The notes beneath the pieces were generated by a model. That model did not search any database, was not told the DNA's origin, and was given only the letters and a program-made list of their open reading frames with translations. From a virus, in IMG/VR virus record IMGVR_UViG_3300050343_000301, positions 1-33,386 of that record: a stretch of DNA of 33,386 bases. One strand, 5' to 3'. The position numbers and the translations under genes were made by a program. Positions 1-7,962 of the stretch are shown one piece after another. Positions within the stretch are counted from its first letter, which is position 1. Every line of letters starts with the position of its first letter.

Positions 1-462
1 TTATCTAATGTCAAATTCACGTATACCTTCAGACCTTCTCGACTTCAGGGCGAACGTTTTAAACATCTCTCGCTTACCTTTTCCATCTTCGATACCATTG
101 AGTACTATAATTGGTTTTGTTTCGTCTGAGGTGATTAAAATGATTTTAGACAACCCGACTAACCTATATAGAAATGGTTCATACAATTGAACGTCTTTTA
201 TTCTAAAGTATTGTATCTCTTCTGTATTCACGTTTAATATACCCCTTCTCTCAATAACGGAATCTGAGGTATATGTCCATGACCAAAAGTATAGGTCAAC
301 TACATGGTATAACCATATTACCAAAGGGATTAAACCAAATTCTGGTGAGAAATATGTTACACCTATGGCCAATACAAACCAATGTATTTTTATCCATTGT
401 GATGGTTTATCGACTGACGATCCATTTAAATTTGTTTGAAAACTATTTGTGTTATTAATCAT
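1..462 (-). CDS. PH-domain (bPH2/YdbS-like) membrane protein
   Basis: A complete 153-residue protein whose stop codon is the first three bases of the window. Residues about 23-62 form two closely spaced hydrophobic segments, likely a membrane hairpin. They are followed by a bacterial PH-like segment containing SDSVIERRGILNVNTEEI and KDVQLYEPFLYRLVG, which resembles the bPH2/DUF304 proteins of bacterial membranes (YdbS/YdbT type). The start overlaps the end of the upstream nucleotidase gene by four bases, so the two are probably translationally coupled. Its role in a phage is unknown; modifying the inner membrane is only a guess. Fold assignment is fairly confident, function is not. Confidence 0.6.
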   Translation of the reverse strand: MINNTNSFQTNLNGSSVDKPSQWIKIHWFVLAIGVTYFSPEFGLIPLVIWLYHVVDLYFWSWTYTSDSVIERRGILNVNTEEIQYFRIKDVQLYEPFLYRLVGLSKIILITSDETKPIIVLNGIEDGKGKREMFKTFALKSRRSEGIREFDIR

Positions 463-944
463 AATCCTAATTTTTCTAATTCAATTACGGTAGTATCAAA
501 ATCTTTATGTAAAATACCTATACCACCATTAGATATCCACTGTTCTATATTAGAATCCCTATCATCAATTAATATACAGTCTTCACCCGCATACTTCTTT
601 TTATTGTTTGAGTACTCCAATAGAAGTGGTACTCCCGGTAACTCTCTATTAACCCAAGAGTTTTTACCTTTTCTAGATCCGTATCCGTTACGAGATGGGG
701 AGGACAATAGTACGGGATAGTATTCTTCAATATAGGACCATAATTTTTTACCGTCCTTCATCCATTCTAAATTGTCCCAAAACTCTTGACCTTTTTCATT
801 TATGGGGTTCCAAAATTCAGGTGTGGTGTGCCACTGACCTGATATATCTAAACCTGTGAGTTCTAAGTAACCCTTCTCGAAATCGACAAGAACACCATCC
901 ATATCACAGAATATTTTGTATCTAAGATTATTAAATAATGTCAT
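459..944 (-). CDS. 5'(3')-deoxyribonucleotidase-like HAD phosphatase
   Basis: A 161-residue HAD-superfamily protein. The nucleophile motif DMDGVLVDFE lies at residues 14-23, with D14 and D16 as the expected nucleophile and acid/base aspartates. The SSPSR segment in mid-protein fits motif II, and ILIDDRDSNIEQW near the C-terminus fits the metal-binding motif IV. Size and motif spacing match phage and bacterial NT5C-type 5'(3')-deoxyribonucleotidases, which dephosphorylate deoxynucleoside monophosphates. A nucleotide-pool role would fit with the thymidylate synthase at 12995-14017. It sits between a small membrane protein gene and the PH-domain gene, both nearly touching it. Substrate specificity cannot be read from the sequence. 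Confidence 0.78.
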   Translation of the reverse strand: MTLFNNLRYKIFCDMDGVLVDFEKGYLELTGLDISGQWHTTPEFWNPINEKGQEFWDNLEWMKDGKKLWSYIEEYYPVLLSSPSRNGYGSRKGKNSWVNRELPGVPLLLEYSNNKKKYAGEDCILIDDRDSNIEQWISNGGIGILHKDFDTTVIELEKLGL

Positions 945-945
945 T

Positions 946-1056
946 TTAAAAATGTGTTAAGTATATTCCCGTAGTAAAAACCGTAAGTAGTGTAACTCCC
1001 ACACCTATTACGAACCCTTGTAGTTTTGGATTTAAATCTTCGAATTTTGGTATCAT
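946..1056 (-). CDS. small single-pass membrane protein
   Basis: A 36-residue reading frame beginning MIPKFEDLNPKLQG. It is followed by one hydrophobic stretch rich in G, V, L and T (about residues 15-33) and ends TGIYLTHF. The ATG overlaps the stop of the upstream gene as ATGA (1053-1056), and the stop lies one base before the nucleotidase start. This spacing is typical of a real coupled gene. It probably sits in the inner membrane with a short N-terminal tail. No family was recognised and no function is proposed. Confidence 0.55.
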   Translation of the reverse strand: MIPKFEDLNPKLQGFVIGVGVTLLTVFTTGIYLTHF

Positions 1057-1340
1057 GATTTTTTTATTTTATTAATTAAACTTGTAATTTCATCTTCACT
1101 TATATATCCGACTACATCATCATCATGAAACTCGTCATAGAATTCCCTTGTGAACTCACCATCTCTAAAAATGGCAATCTCATAAGAATCGTATTCAAGT
1201 GGATGTGATAGGTTAGCTCTCGGTGAACAGTAGAAAAACTGACCACATACAATGGAGATATCTATATTATCTTTAATGTTAGTTTTGGATTTGAATCCAC
1301 CTACTTGGTGGGGTTCGAATTGAATTTCTTTAATTGTCAT
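1053..1340 (-). CDS. hypothetical phage protein
   Basis: A 95-residue acidic protein starting MTIKEIQFEPHQVGG and ending EDEITSLINKIKKS. It has no signal peptide or membrane segment, and I recognise no catalytic motif. The middle (SIVCGQFFYCSPRANLSHP) contains two cysteines, and the C-terminal part looks helical. It is the first gene after a 90-base gap following the 577-residue gene and is coupled to the small membrane protein by an ATGA overlap. It is probably a real gene because of the overlap and full-length open frame. Function unknown. Confidence 0.6.
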   Translation of the reverse strand: MTIKEIQFEPHQVGGFKSKTNIKDNIDISIVCGQFFYCSPRANLSHPLEYDSYEIAIFRDGEFTREFYDEFHDDDVVGYISEDEITSLINKIKKS

Positions 1341-1430
1341 GATATATAATTTTTACCTTTATACTGACAAAGATAATAATTATTTTATTATATACAACTA
1401 AATTCTAAGAATATTTTTAGAATATACTAA

Positions 1431-3164
1431 TTATTCTTCCATAAGGGGTTCCATGGAAATGTATTCTTTCACTTTCTCAATTGAGATAGTACCTGTGTAT
1501 CGTTCTCTTTTTTGTTCACCTTTCTCTTCGATTATAACCTCTACAGGTACACCATTCTTTTCACAATCGAATTTATCTTGTATTGTTACCTGTACATGTT
1601 CGTTATTAAAACGGTATATTGTATTATAACCACCATATTTTTTAAAATACTTATTTAGTATTTCTTGTAACTCGTTTCTTGATTTTTCACATTCGGGATG
1701 TGATTCAAATTCTTCTTCTAATTTAGATGAGTAACCCTCGATATGGGTTTCCATATCTTTAAGTGATACTTGTTCTAATGGAATTTCCCACATTGGGTTC
1801 TCGTACTCATAGTTAAGATCTTTACTATCAACATATGCATCAAATAAACTCTCACAATCGGTTATTTGTGTAATATTTTCTTTGGATATAAACAGAGCTA
1901 ACCTCATTACCGGTATGTATATGTCATGACTATTACGATCTTCATCAATGTCTATATATTTCGTTATCTCATTCTCTTTAACTTCATTTGCAGACCTAAC
2001 ACCCTCCTCATTTAATTGTGAGTATTCATCTGCAAGATCATTGATAAGTTCATCAAAATACGTAAAACTTATTTTCTTAATAAATTCATCACGACTGTTT
2101 GCATAAGGGATATAATTTTTATCGTAGAATGCTTCGAGTATTGGTGTTAATATTTCTTTTTGCTGATCTTCGTCAGTATCTGTTATGTCACTCCTAAGGT
2201 ATTCCCCGTGATCTGAATAATGACCTGAAGCGGACTTATACCCATCTAACGCATATTTTGTCGTTTCAACGTCATCACCTATCTCACTAAGTGTAAATAT
2301 TATTCTATTATTGTCTCGTTGATCCGACGACACATCTAATACATTACCGTCGTTAATAAATGACCCCTCATTTAGTTTTTCAATAAGTTCGTCACCATTG
2401 TTATTAATTAGTATTTCTACCAACTTATTGTCGGTGTCCCCAATCTCTTTTTCAGTTAATGTGGCCACATCCACATAACCTAAGAAATCCATTCTATCTA
2501 ATTCAGTACTGTCGACTGGTGTATCATCAAACAATGATGGGAAGAAGTATTTTGTAACTTCCCTATGTTTGTTAAAGAAATCTGAAGTGGAAATTCCTCT
2601 ATCCGCGGGATTCATAAATTGTTTAGTTTCAAAATGGAATTGAAATTTCTGTGTTGGTTCGTCCCTTTTCACAATAACATATAGACTTCCTTTGTTATTA
2701 TGTTGTGAGAAGTGGTTACTACGACCTTTATATTGGTCATTCGTCGAATATGGTCCCCAAGCAGTACACCATTGTGTTCCGTGACCTAAGTAAGCGGCAC
2801 CCTTTTCAGTTGTTGGTGTGTATATGATCCATTTCTCACCACTCATTAATAGTTTATGATCAGAATCAGTTAAAGTATTAACCACATCAAAATAATTACG
2901 ATCCCCATCCTTAACATAGTATTTCTCCACGAGGGTATATAGGTCACCGAATTCTTTTACTTTGTTCACATCAACAGGTACTTGGTGTTTGTAGACTAAC
3001 GTAAGGTACTCTTTTGCCTTTGGGTAATCCTCTGGTTTTAGTTTATTCGATTTAAACATTTTAATAAGTAACTTAGCGTACTTACCAATCTTTACTATCT
3101 CGTAGTCTTTTGGTATTTCTTTAAGTTTTGTTTTGGGATCTAAACTTATTATGTTAAGAAACAC
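1431..3164 (-). CDS. large phage protein with WCTAWG motif; internal head protein candidate
   Basis: The uninterrupted frame gives 577 residues from a GTG at 3164, but coding sequence clearly continues upstream. The same frame stays open to about 3240 and reads ELIETIYELILEARPKEIY, with no ATG. Removing one G just after the ATG at 3253-3255 would give a normal start, MRLIETIYELILEA, so a one-base insertion near 3250 is likely. The N-terminal third contains GEKWIIYTPTTEKGAAYLG and TQWCTAWGPY, typical of a family found in marine phages and loosely similar to the Cys region of PcfJ-like proteins. The rest is highly acidic. The N-terminal helix ending LILE/A resembles a T4 capsid-targeting peptide with a prohead-protease site. 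Function unknown. Confidence 0.65.
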   Translation of the reverse strand: MFLNIISLDPKTKLKEIPKDYEIVKIGKYAKLLIKMFKSNKLKPEDYPKAKEYLTLVYKHQVPVDVNKVKEFGDLYTLVEKYYVKDGDRNYFDVVNTLTDSDHKLLMSGEKWIIYTPTTEKGAAYLGHGTQWCTAWGPYSTNDQYKGRSNHFSQHNNKGSLYVIVKRDEPTQKFQFHFETKQFMNPADRGISTSDFFNKHREVTKYFFPSLFDDTPVDSTELDRMDFLGYVDVATLTEKEIGDTDNKLVEILINNNGDELIEKLNEGSFINDGNVLDVSSDQRDNNRIIFTLSEIGDDVETTKYALDGYKSASGHYSDHGEYLRSDITDTDEDQQKEILTPILEAFYDKNYIPYANSRDEFIKKISFTYFDELINDLADEYSQLNEEGVRSANEVKENEITKYIDIDEDRNSHDIYIPVMRLALFISKENITQITDCESLFDAYVDSKDLNYEYENPMWEIPLEQVSLKDMETHIEGYSSKLEEEFESHPECEKSRNELQEILNKYFKKYGGYNTIYRFNNEHVQVTIQDKFDCEKNGVPVEVIIEEKGEQKRERYTGTISIEKVKEYISMEPLMEE

Positions 3165-3216
3165 ATTCCATTCTATATCTGAATAGTATTTTTTGTATAT
3201 TTCTTTTGGTCTCGCC

Positions 3217-3619
3217 TCAAGAATAAGTTCGTAAATTGTTTCTATTAACTCTCATCCCTCTCAATCTATAATCGTACTCGACCTCTCCCAATCTTTCGTT
3301 AATCATGTCGTTAACGTCCTCGTTACTAGCATCTCCTTGAATATCTATCATCAGGACTAAACTTAGGTGAGTCGTAAGTGTTTTTATAAAACATTTCCTC
3401 GAAATAACATTTAGGGTCGTACCCACAATCCTCGTCCATTTTATCTATCACGTCTACATCATCGACATCTTGACCTAACATATCCATCATTGTTGAGAAT
3501 TCTACTTTAAGTGTAACCCCTTCATGGTCAAAACTTTTTATATCCCCATATTCCATCAAACATTCTCTTAATTGGTCTTTTAGGTAATTTACATAATCGT
3601 CTGCCTGCGCACTACTCAA
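3217..3619 (-). CDS. hypothetical acidic protein, frameshifted
   Basis: Two overlapping reading frames appear to be one gene. The first runs from a TTG at 3619 (MSSAQADDYVNYLKDQL) to a stop at 3326, and its last residues look like out-of-frame sequence. The second carries on sensibly as DIQGDASNEDVNDMINERL and ends at 3217. Deleting one base near 3350, in the GATGATAGATATTC stretch, joins them into SPDDDIQGDASNED. The combined product would be about 130 residues, strongly acidic and soluble. The start is uncertain because TTG is weak and no ATG is available. The family is not recognised. The downstream end overlaps the probable true start of the next gene. Confidence 0.45.
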
Positions 3620-3628
3620 ACTATTCCC

Positions 3629-4096
3629 TTAGAATACATTTTTAATGTGGTCTTCAGTGTCGTACTGTTCAATTAAGTCCTGTAAAGTCTCTCCCTCATG
3701 GTCCTCCATTTCCTTACCTTCCCTCTTAATTAGTTGATTGACGAAACCTTTAATTGTCTCTTCATTTTCGGGACTTAGATAATAATCTAAAACTGACTCC
3801 CAATCTCCATCGTAATAGTGATTTTCATAAATATCGAAAGTATCACCATCTAATATGGTTTCAAAAAGTCCAATGTCGACTTTTCTATTATCTTTAGTTG
3901 TGTAACTACGTATGTTGTAGTCACCACCAACATAGTCACCAATATCTTCAGGACTTATATGTATCTCAAAATCAAACACACCGTTCTCCGCACCTAAAAC
4001 AAACCTAACTCTGTTTTGGAAAAAATCAGGTTTACGTTTTATAATTGCCTGAACTTTTTTAGAGCTCAGTTCTTCAAAAAGAGAAGATAACTTCAT
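3629..4096 (-). CDS. hypothetical acidic phage protein
   Basis: A 155-residue protein starting MKLSSLFEELSSKKVQ and ending IEQYDTEDHIKNVF. It is very acidic, with many D, E and Y residues (for example DIYENHYYDGDWESVLDYY). There are no membrane segments or known catalytic motifs. The short N-terminal amphipathic helix with FEEL is reminiscent of the capsid-targeting helices suggested for other proteins here, though less clear. An element TATTTAT lies four bases upstream of the ATG, and a strong terminator hairpin separates the gene from the one upstream. It is the first gene of its transcription unit. Function unknown. Confidence 0.6.
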   Translation of the reverse strand: MKLSSLFEELSSKKVQAIIKRKPDFFQNRVRFVLGAENGVFDFEIHISPEDIGDYVGGDYNIRSYTTKDNRKVDIGLFETILDGDTFDIYENHYYDGDWESVLDYYLSPENEETIKGFVNQLIKREGKEMEDHEGETLQDLIEQYDTEDHIKNVF

Positions 4097-4100
4097 ATTG

Positions 4101-4107
4101 ATAAATA
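4101..4107 (-). promoter_or_regulatory. TATTTAT element upstream of 4096 gene
   Basis: Read on the minus strand this is TATTTAT, four bases before the ATG of the gene starting at 4096. The same heptamer sits at matching positions before several other genes here. It may be a promoter box or a translation-enhancing AT-rich sequence. Confidence 0.3.
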
Positions 4108-4124
4108 GTTTGATTTTAAATAAG

Positions 4125-4145
4125 AAACCCCACTGTGTGGGGTTT
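4125..4145 (-). terminator. rho-independent terminator (perfect 9-bp stem)
   Basis: Perfect inverted repeat AAACCCCAC-TGT-GTGGGGTTT: a nine-base-pair stem with a three-base loop, immediately after the stop of the gene at 4149-4418. On the minus strand it is followed by a T-rich stretch, as expected for an intrinsic terminator. The stem's own A/T ends could also allow weaker function on the other strand. Confidence 0.85.
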
Positions 4146-4148
4146 ATA

Positions 4149-4418
4149 TTACTTATTTATTTTGAATACTGTTGGTGATTCCGATCCGTCGTCTTTAAAG
4201 ACAAAATAATTACCTTTATCATCTTTACCCAATCTAAGTGGGACACCATCTTCGTCACTTTCTACACTCTCAGGTTCGTCACCCATTTCTTCAGGACCTT
4301 CTTGACCCATTTGCATTATCTCAGGATCTGTGGAACCCTTCCACTCTTCTTGTTCGTTAATTACGTCTTGAACTAACTTCTCAAGATCCTCTTGTTTTAA
4401 TTTAATGACTTTTGACAT
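4149..4418 (-). CDS. small acidic protein with N-terminal capsid-targeting-like helix
   Basis: An 89-residue protein. The N-terminus KLKQEDLEKLVQDVINEQ is an amphipathic helix of a type that recurs at the ends of many marine phage proteins. It resembles T4 capsid-targeting peptides that are cut by the prohead protease after (L/I)-x-E; here INE/Q would be the site. The rest is acidic and probably disordered up to residue 60, then ends with a short segment, GKDDKGNYFVFKDDG, that looks like a beta-hairpin. It is followed directly by a strong terminator and preceded by a TATTTAT box 15 bases upstream. Packaging into the head is an inference from the N-terminal helix alone. Confidence 0.6.
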   Translation of the reverse strand: MSKVIKLKQEDLEKLVQDVINEQEEWKGSTDPEIMQMGQEGPEEMGDEPESVESDEDGVPLRLGKDDKGNYFVFKDDGSESPTVFKINK

Positions 4419-4430
4419 AATAATAGTTTA

Positions 4431-4973
4431 CTAATAAATATCTAAATCTTTTAAAAAGGGAAGTAATAAATCCTTTTTACTTATTTTGGGGTTACGATCT
4501 ACGTTCCATTCTATTTTAAGATCGGGATCGTTATAAATTATACCACACTCACTATCCTTATTGTATTGATTATCAACTTTGTATTGGAATACCGCCGATG
4601 ATTGTGTTGAGAATCCATGTGCACATCCTTTAGGTACAAATACGGATTTAACATCGTGTTCATCCAACTCAACCGTAACCACCTCACCATAAGTGTCAGA
4701 TGTTTTTCTAATATCCACAATCACATCTGTGACTTTACCATGGATACATCTTACTAATTTAGATTGTTCGAATGGGGGTTTTTGAAAATGTAGACCCCTT
4801 ATAGTGTTCCTTTTTGAGAAGGATTCGTTTTCTTGAACTATTTGGAAGTCTAACCCTGTTTGGTTGTTAAAATAATCCACATTAAAAGGTACGGAGAAGT
4901 GTCCTCTTTCATCGAAATACTTATCATACTCAATTATGTAACAATCTTTTATTTTGGTCTTAGAAACCCTCAT
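4431..4973 (-). CDS. rfbC: dTDP-4-dehydrorhamnose 3,5-epimerase (RmlC-like)
   Basis: A 180-residue cupin-fold epimerase of full family length. RmlC (RfbC) enzymes epimerise dTDP-4-keto-6-deoxy-glucose at C3 and C5 on the route to dTDP-L-rhamnose. Visible motifs are NTIRGLHFQKPPFEQSKLV, with the catalytic-type His at residue 62, Arg59 and Lys72. Further motifs are VFVPKGCAHGF around residues 112-121 and FQYKV with Tyr131. The start overlaps the upstream small gene by 14 bases. Neither RmlA, RmlB nor RmlD is in the window, so the enzyme either uses a host intermediate or works with the sugar-modifying genes at 16531-22588. The name fits well; the exact sugar substrate may differ. Confidence 0.88.
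   Translation of the reverse strand: MRVSKTKIKDCYIIEYDKYFDERGHFSVPFNVDYFNNQTGLDFQIVQENESFSKRNTIRGLHFQKPPFEQSKLVRCIHGKVTDVIVDIRKTSDTYGEVVTVELDEHDVKSVFVPKGCAHGFSTQSSAVFQYKVDNQYNKDSECGIIYNDPDLKIEWNVDRNPKISKKDLLLPFLKDLDIY
4434..4440 (-). promoter_or_regulatory. TATTTAT element upstream of 4418 gene
   Basis: Minus-strand TATTTAT (in the context GATATTTATTAG) lies 15 bases before the ATG of the gene starting at 4418, at the very 3' end of rfbC. Same heptamer as before several other genes; function unproven. Confidence 0.3.
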
Positions 4974-5160
4974 TCAACTTATTTTGAATCGACCCATTTA
5001 ACTCCGTATAGTATATTTTTATTAGTTCGGAGTCCTCACCCATTTTGGTGAAGTGACTAAGAAAAAGATTTACGTAATTTGTGGCTCCTTTGATTTGTTC
5101 CTTAGTGTGACAACTATCAATAACCTTCAACGCCTTTTTATATGTTTTACTTAGACTCAT
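4960..5160 (-). CDS. small helical phage protein
   Basis: A 66-residue protein beginning SLSKTYKKALKVIDSCHT and continuing with predicted helices (GATNYVNLFLSHFTK, then ELIKIYYTELNGSIQNKL). Small proteins of this pattern, KALKVIDSC followed by a tyrosine-rich helix, recur in marine T4-like phages, but I know of no assigned function. The start overlaps the end of the 85-residue gene upstream by four bases, and its end overlaps the start of rfbC. The three genes form one unit. Confidence 0.6.
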   Translation of the reverse strand: MSLSKTYKKALKVIDSCHTKEQIKGATNYVNLFLSHFTKMGEDSELIKIYYTELNGSIQNKLNEGF

Positions 5161-5414
5161 AAACTTTCCTCTATAGTGTGAATATATAGTGGGGTATTTT
5201 CACCCACATAAGCGTTAAGTACATTAAAGTCTAAGTGTTCAATTGCGTCTTCATGTGATAGACCTTCCTCTAAAAGTACTTCCACCATTTTAGAAATGTC
5301 GTAGATTAATTTACCACTGAGTGGTTCTAAACCAATAATTGCATCATCAAAGCCGTCGGCCTGAAGAACTTCAAGTTCGGGAAATTGGTCATGTATTTTT
5401 TCAATATTACTCAT
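5157..5414 (-). CDS. hypothetical acidic protein
   Basis: An 85-residue acidic protein starting MSNIEKIHDQFPELEVL and ending NTPLYIHTIEESL. There are no cysteines, membrane segments or motifs I recognise. It heads the rfbC unit and is coupled to the next gene by a four-base overlap. A TATTTAT heptamer abuts the ATG directly (5415-5421). Function unknown. Confidence 0.55.
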   Translation of the reverse strand: MSNIEKIHDQFPELEVLQADGFDDAIIGLEPLSGKLIYDISKMVEVLLEEGLSHEDAIEHLDFNVLNAYVGENTPLYIHTIEESL

Positions 5415-5452
5415 ATAAATAATATACGAATAATATTTTAATAAATCAAATA

Positions 5453-5596
5453 CTAAAGATGTTTGTCTTTTATTAGTTGGACAAAACTATTAGTTAGGTT
5501 CTCAATACTTGTTTTATCTTCCGTAGAGGATTTATCAATAATTGGTCTGATTTGATTTTTATTGTTATAAAGGGTATTTTTATTTACTTCTGACAT
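5453..5596 (-). CDS. small hypothetical protein
   Basis: A 47-residue open frame starting MSEVNKNTLYNNKNQI, polar and lysine/asparagine-rich, ending FVQLIKDKHL. It fills most of the gap between the 683-residue gene and the rfbC unit, and a single ATG begins it. There is no overlap with a neighbour to confirm it, so it is supported only by position, the absence of anything else in the gap, and normal-looking composition. Function unknown. Confidence 0.4.
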   Translation of the reverse strand: MSEVNKNTLYNNKNQIRPIIDKSSTEDKTSIENLTNSFVQLIKDKHL

Positions 5597-5614
5597 AATA
5601 ACTTAGTTTTTAAT

Positions 5615-7666
5615 TTATTCTTTACCTGCACCATCACCGCAAGATCCGGCGTTAAATGTACCTCCCTCACAACGGGGCGCCGAACCGCAACAATCTATGA
5701 ATCCACGGGAGTCATCACACTCACCCATGGCATAAACACATGGATTAGTACAATTACAATTGACCCATTCTAGTTGTTTATAGTAACACCCACACCCAAT
5801 CACTTCTTTATTGTGATGAATAACACTTTGTGTAGGGGTTTCAGAACTATCTGTTCTGAAATAGTAATCTACCTCTTCGACATCTATACTATATGCAACT
5901 TCATGGACGTACCTATAACCCATAGAAACTATCGTTTCGGGAATAAGGTTCCCCCCACTTAATTCTCTTGTTATTACTTTACACCCAACCAATAAATTAT
6001 CCGCAATCATGAATCGATACAAGTCCTCATTTGGTCCTGATGAAAGGATTTGACTTCTACCTAAAAAGTTATATGTTTTACCCCCACTTAAGGTTATAAT
6101 GTGTTCAAAAAATCCCGACCCTTCGGAAATAATACTATCAGTACTAACTGAAGTATCGGTGAGTCCACTTACGTAGGTAATAATTTTAAAATTGGTAATT
6201 TTAATATTTGAATCCTGAGTAATAACTTTTAATACAAAAGAACTAAAAGTGTTTGAACCTTGAGATGGGATCTCAATAGAATATTTACCACCCTCACCAC
6301 TAACTGTAATTAAATCAGTATTATATCTAGGTAACGTATCATCATCACCATTTCCGTTATGATTATATGGGTTATTCTCAAATATGAATTTAACATCAAT
6401 TGACCCTTCACAAGATGCATTAAATGTTAATTTACCACCCTCTTGAAAGGTAACATTTGACAATTCACTATTGGTATTTGCAAAACCACCCCATTCGTTA
6501 GATGTAGTTGGGTTATTATATGTTGGATCATAACCTTCTTCTTTGGTATAAGACATGCCCCCAAATGGACCATCAAATACGGGTGAATATATTATATTGC
6601 TACTATTTAAATCATCTATATTCGAAGAAAAATTAACATGGGATTCGTCATCAGGTCCTAATCCCGATAATATCACACTTGAGAGGTTATCACCTACTTT
6701 AAGATCTTTTAGTTTAACTAATGAACCATCACTTTTTTTAACATTATCGTTTTCAGATCCAGTATAAAGTTTCGTAGCTGCCGTTGACCCTGTTTTTTGT
6801 AAGTACTTAGGTCTCTCCCATGGAGATAGTTCATTTGTTGCATCATCGTAATCCACAGCATCTGTTATTGGTAACCTATTAGAATGACAGAATACGTCGA
6901 ACGGATTTAAAACTGACAGGTCACTTCCGTATAGTATTGTAATATGTCTGTACGTTTTTAATTTACCATCAATTAAATCGTTAGTGTTACAAATATATTC
7001 CTGAAGTAATTCATTACTATTTAATCCGTTTTTAAGTGTGTTTAATTCCTCAACACTATTAATTCTATATACTTTAGGATAATTTCCATAGTTGATCGTA
7101 GGATACCTTTCCTTAATAATAAAGTTAGGATGGTTACCATTGTTTGTTATCGTCGTACCTATAGTATCTACACTAATTTCATTCCCGTCATTAAAAAATA
7201 CGTTAGGTAATGAGTTAGGATTACTGTCAGATATCAATTTTAGAAACCCAAAATTATCTTTACAGTATGATTCATCAACTAAAGCATTGTCGTCATATGC
7301 AATTCTTAAGATTAATTTATCATTTGCATCCTCGATCAATGGTAAAGACCCATCTTGATTTTGAGAGATAAAACTAACACTATGAGTTTCACCATAAATA
7401 TTAGATAACATATGACTAATCTTTTGATAAGAAGAATTACCGTCATGTTGTTTGTCTAACCCATCTTGTAAGAAGTTAGAACCTAAAGGATCTATAATGA
7501 CAATACTTGTTATGTTATTATCTAAAAGAAACTGATCAAATACGGACTTGTTAAAATAGTCTTCGGCTCTTGCAAATGAAGGTAAGACAGAAGTGTTACT
7601 TTCTAAGTGTCTAAAATTACCGTTATTATCTTTAAGGTAATCATTACCTACCAAAACTGCTCTCAT
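5615..7666 (-). CDS. mosaic protein: ATP-grasp-like, Hint-like with inserted beta-sandwich, Cys-rich tail
   Basis: A 683-residue protein that reads as a mosaic. Residues about 180-260 (FIIKERYPTINYG, SVEELNTL, LLQEYI, TYRHITIL) look like an ATP-grasp core. Residues about 305-333 (GSLVKLKDLKVGDNLSSV) resemble block A of a Hint (hedgehog/intein) domain. Residues about 575-620, with EVAYSIDVEEVDYYF and SVIHHN, resemble the Hint C-terminal block. Between the two Hint-like parts lies a beta-rich segment, about 395-498, resembling a carbohydrate-binding sandwich. The last 60 residues carry about a dozen cysteines (GCGCYY, WVNCNCTNPC, DCCGSAP). The usual N-terminal Cys of a splicing intein is not evident. 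The gene overlaps the upstream zinc-ribbon gene by four bases. All domain names are motif-based and tentative. Confidence 0.6.
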   Translation of the reverse strand: MRAVLVGNDYLKDNNGNFRHLESNTSVLPSFARAEDYFNKSVFDQFLLDNNITSIVIIDPLGSNFLQDGLDKQHDGNSSYQKISHMLSNIYGETHSVSFISQNQDGSLPLIEDANDKLILRIAYDDNALVDESYCKDNFGFLKLISDSNPNSLPNVFFNDGNEISVDTIGTTITNNGNHPNFIIKERYPTINYGNYPKVYRINSVEELNTLKNGLNSNELLQEYICNTNDLIDGKLKTYRHITILYGSDLSVLNPFDVFCHSNRLPITDAVDYDDATNELSPWERPKYLQKTGSTAATKLYTGSENDNVKKSDGSLVKLKDLKVGDNLSSVILSGLGPDDESHVNFSSNIDDLNSSNIIYSPVFDGPFGGMSYTKEEGYDPTYNNPTTSNEWGGFANTNSELSNVTFQEGGKLTFNASCEGSIDVKFIFENNPYNHNGNGDDDTLPRYNTDLITVSGEGGKYSIEIPSQGSNTFSSFVLKVITQDSNIKITNFKIITYVSGLTDTSVSTDSIISEGSGFFEHIITLSGGKTYNFLGRSQILSSGPNEDLYRFMIADNLLVGCKVITRELSGGNLIPETIVSMGYRYVHEVAYSIDVEEVDYYFRTDSSETPTQSVIHHNKEVIGCGCYYKQLEWVNCNCTNPCVYAMGECDDSRGFIDCCGSAPRCEGGTFNAGSCGDGAGKE

Positions 7667-7938
7667 ATTAATGTGTTTTTAACTTTTGTTTTAAAGTGTC
7701 CTCGATCTATTTCACTCCATTTACCTTTTGGACACTCATCCCCTTTATTAGTAAATATCTTACCATGTATAAAACAACCACAAGCACCACAACTACAAAA
7801 ATTATCCTCAACACTACCCTTAAGAAATTCACATCCTTTACAAATTTCTAATCTTTTTAGTGCCAGATCTTTTTGTTCTATAGTTGGGCTAATTTTTATT
7901 TTATACGCCTCAAGTATCTTTTTAAAATCAATCTTCAT
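7663..7938 (-). CDS. Cys-rich zinc-ribbon-like phage protein
   Basis: A 91-residue protein with an N-terminal helix (MKIDFKKILEAYK) followed by a Cys-rich core. The core has CKGC near residue 34-37, CSCGACGC near 48-55, and CPKGKW near 70-75. The pattern, with a closing CP.GKW, is common in small zinc-ribbon-like proteins of T4-like marine phages. A zinc-binding fold is likely; a role in DNA or RNA binding is only a guess. It overlaps the 683-residue gene by four bases. A TATTTAT element sits four bases before its ATG. Confidence 0.65.
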   Translation of the reverse strand: MKIDFKKILEAYKIKISPTIEQKDLALKRLEICKGCEFLKGSVEDNFCSCGACGCFIHGKIFTNKGDECPKGKWSEIDRGHFKTKVKNTLI

Positions 7939-7942
7939 AACA

Positions 7943-7949
7943 ATAAATA
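7943..7949 (-). promoter_or_regulatory. TATTTAT element upstream of 7938 gene
   Basis: Minus-strand TATTTAT in the context GATATTTATTGTT, four bases before the ATG at 7938. The same spacing is seen before the genes starting at 4096 and 32374. Confidence 0.3.
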
Positions 7950-7962
7950 TCTGTTTAAAATT

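Noticed and set aside
1402-1423. Inverted repeat ATTCTAA/TTAGAAT after the 577-residue gene as a terminator
   Set aside because: The stem is only seven A/T-rich pairs and has no T-run after it on the minus strand, so it is too weak to call.
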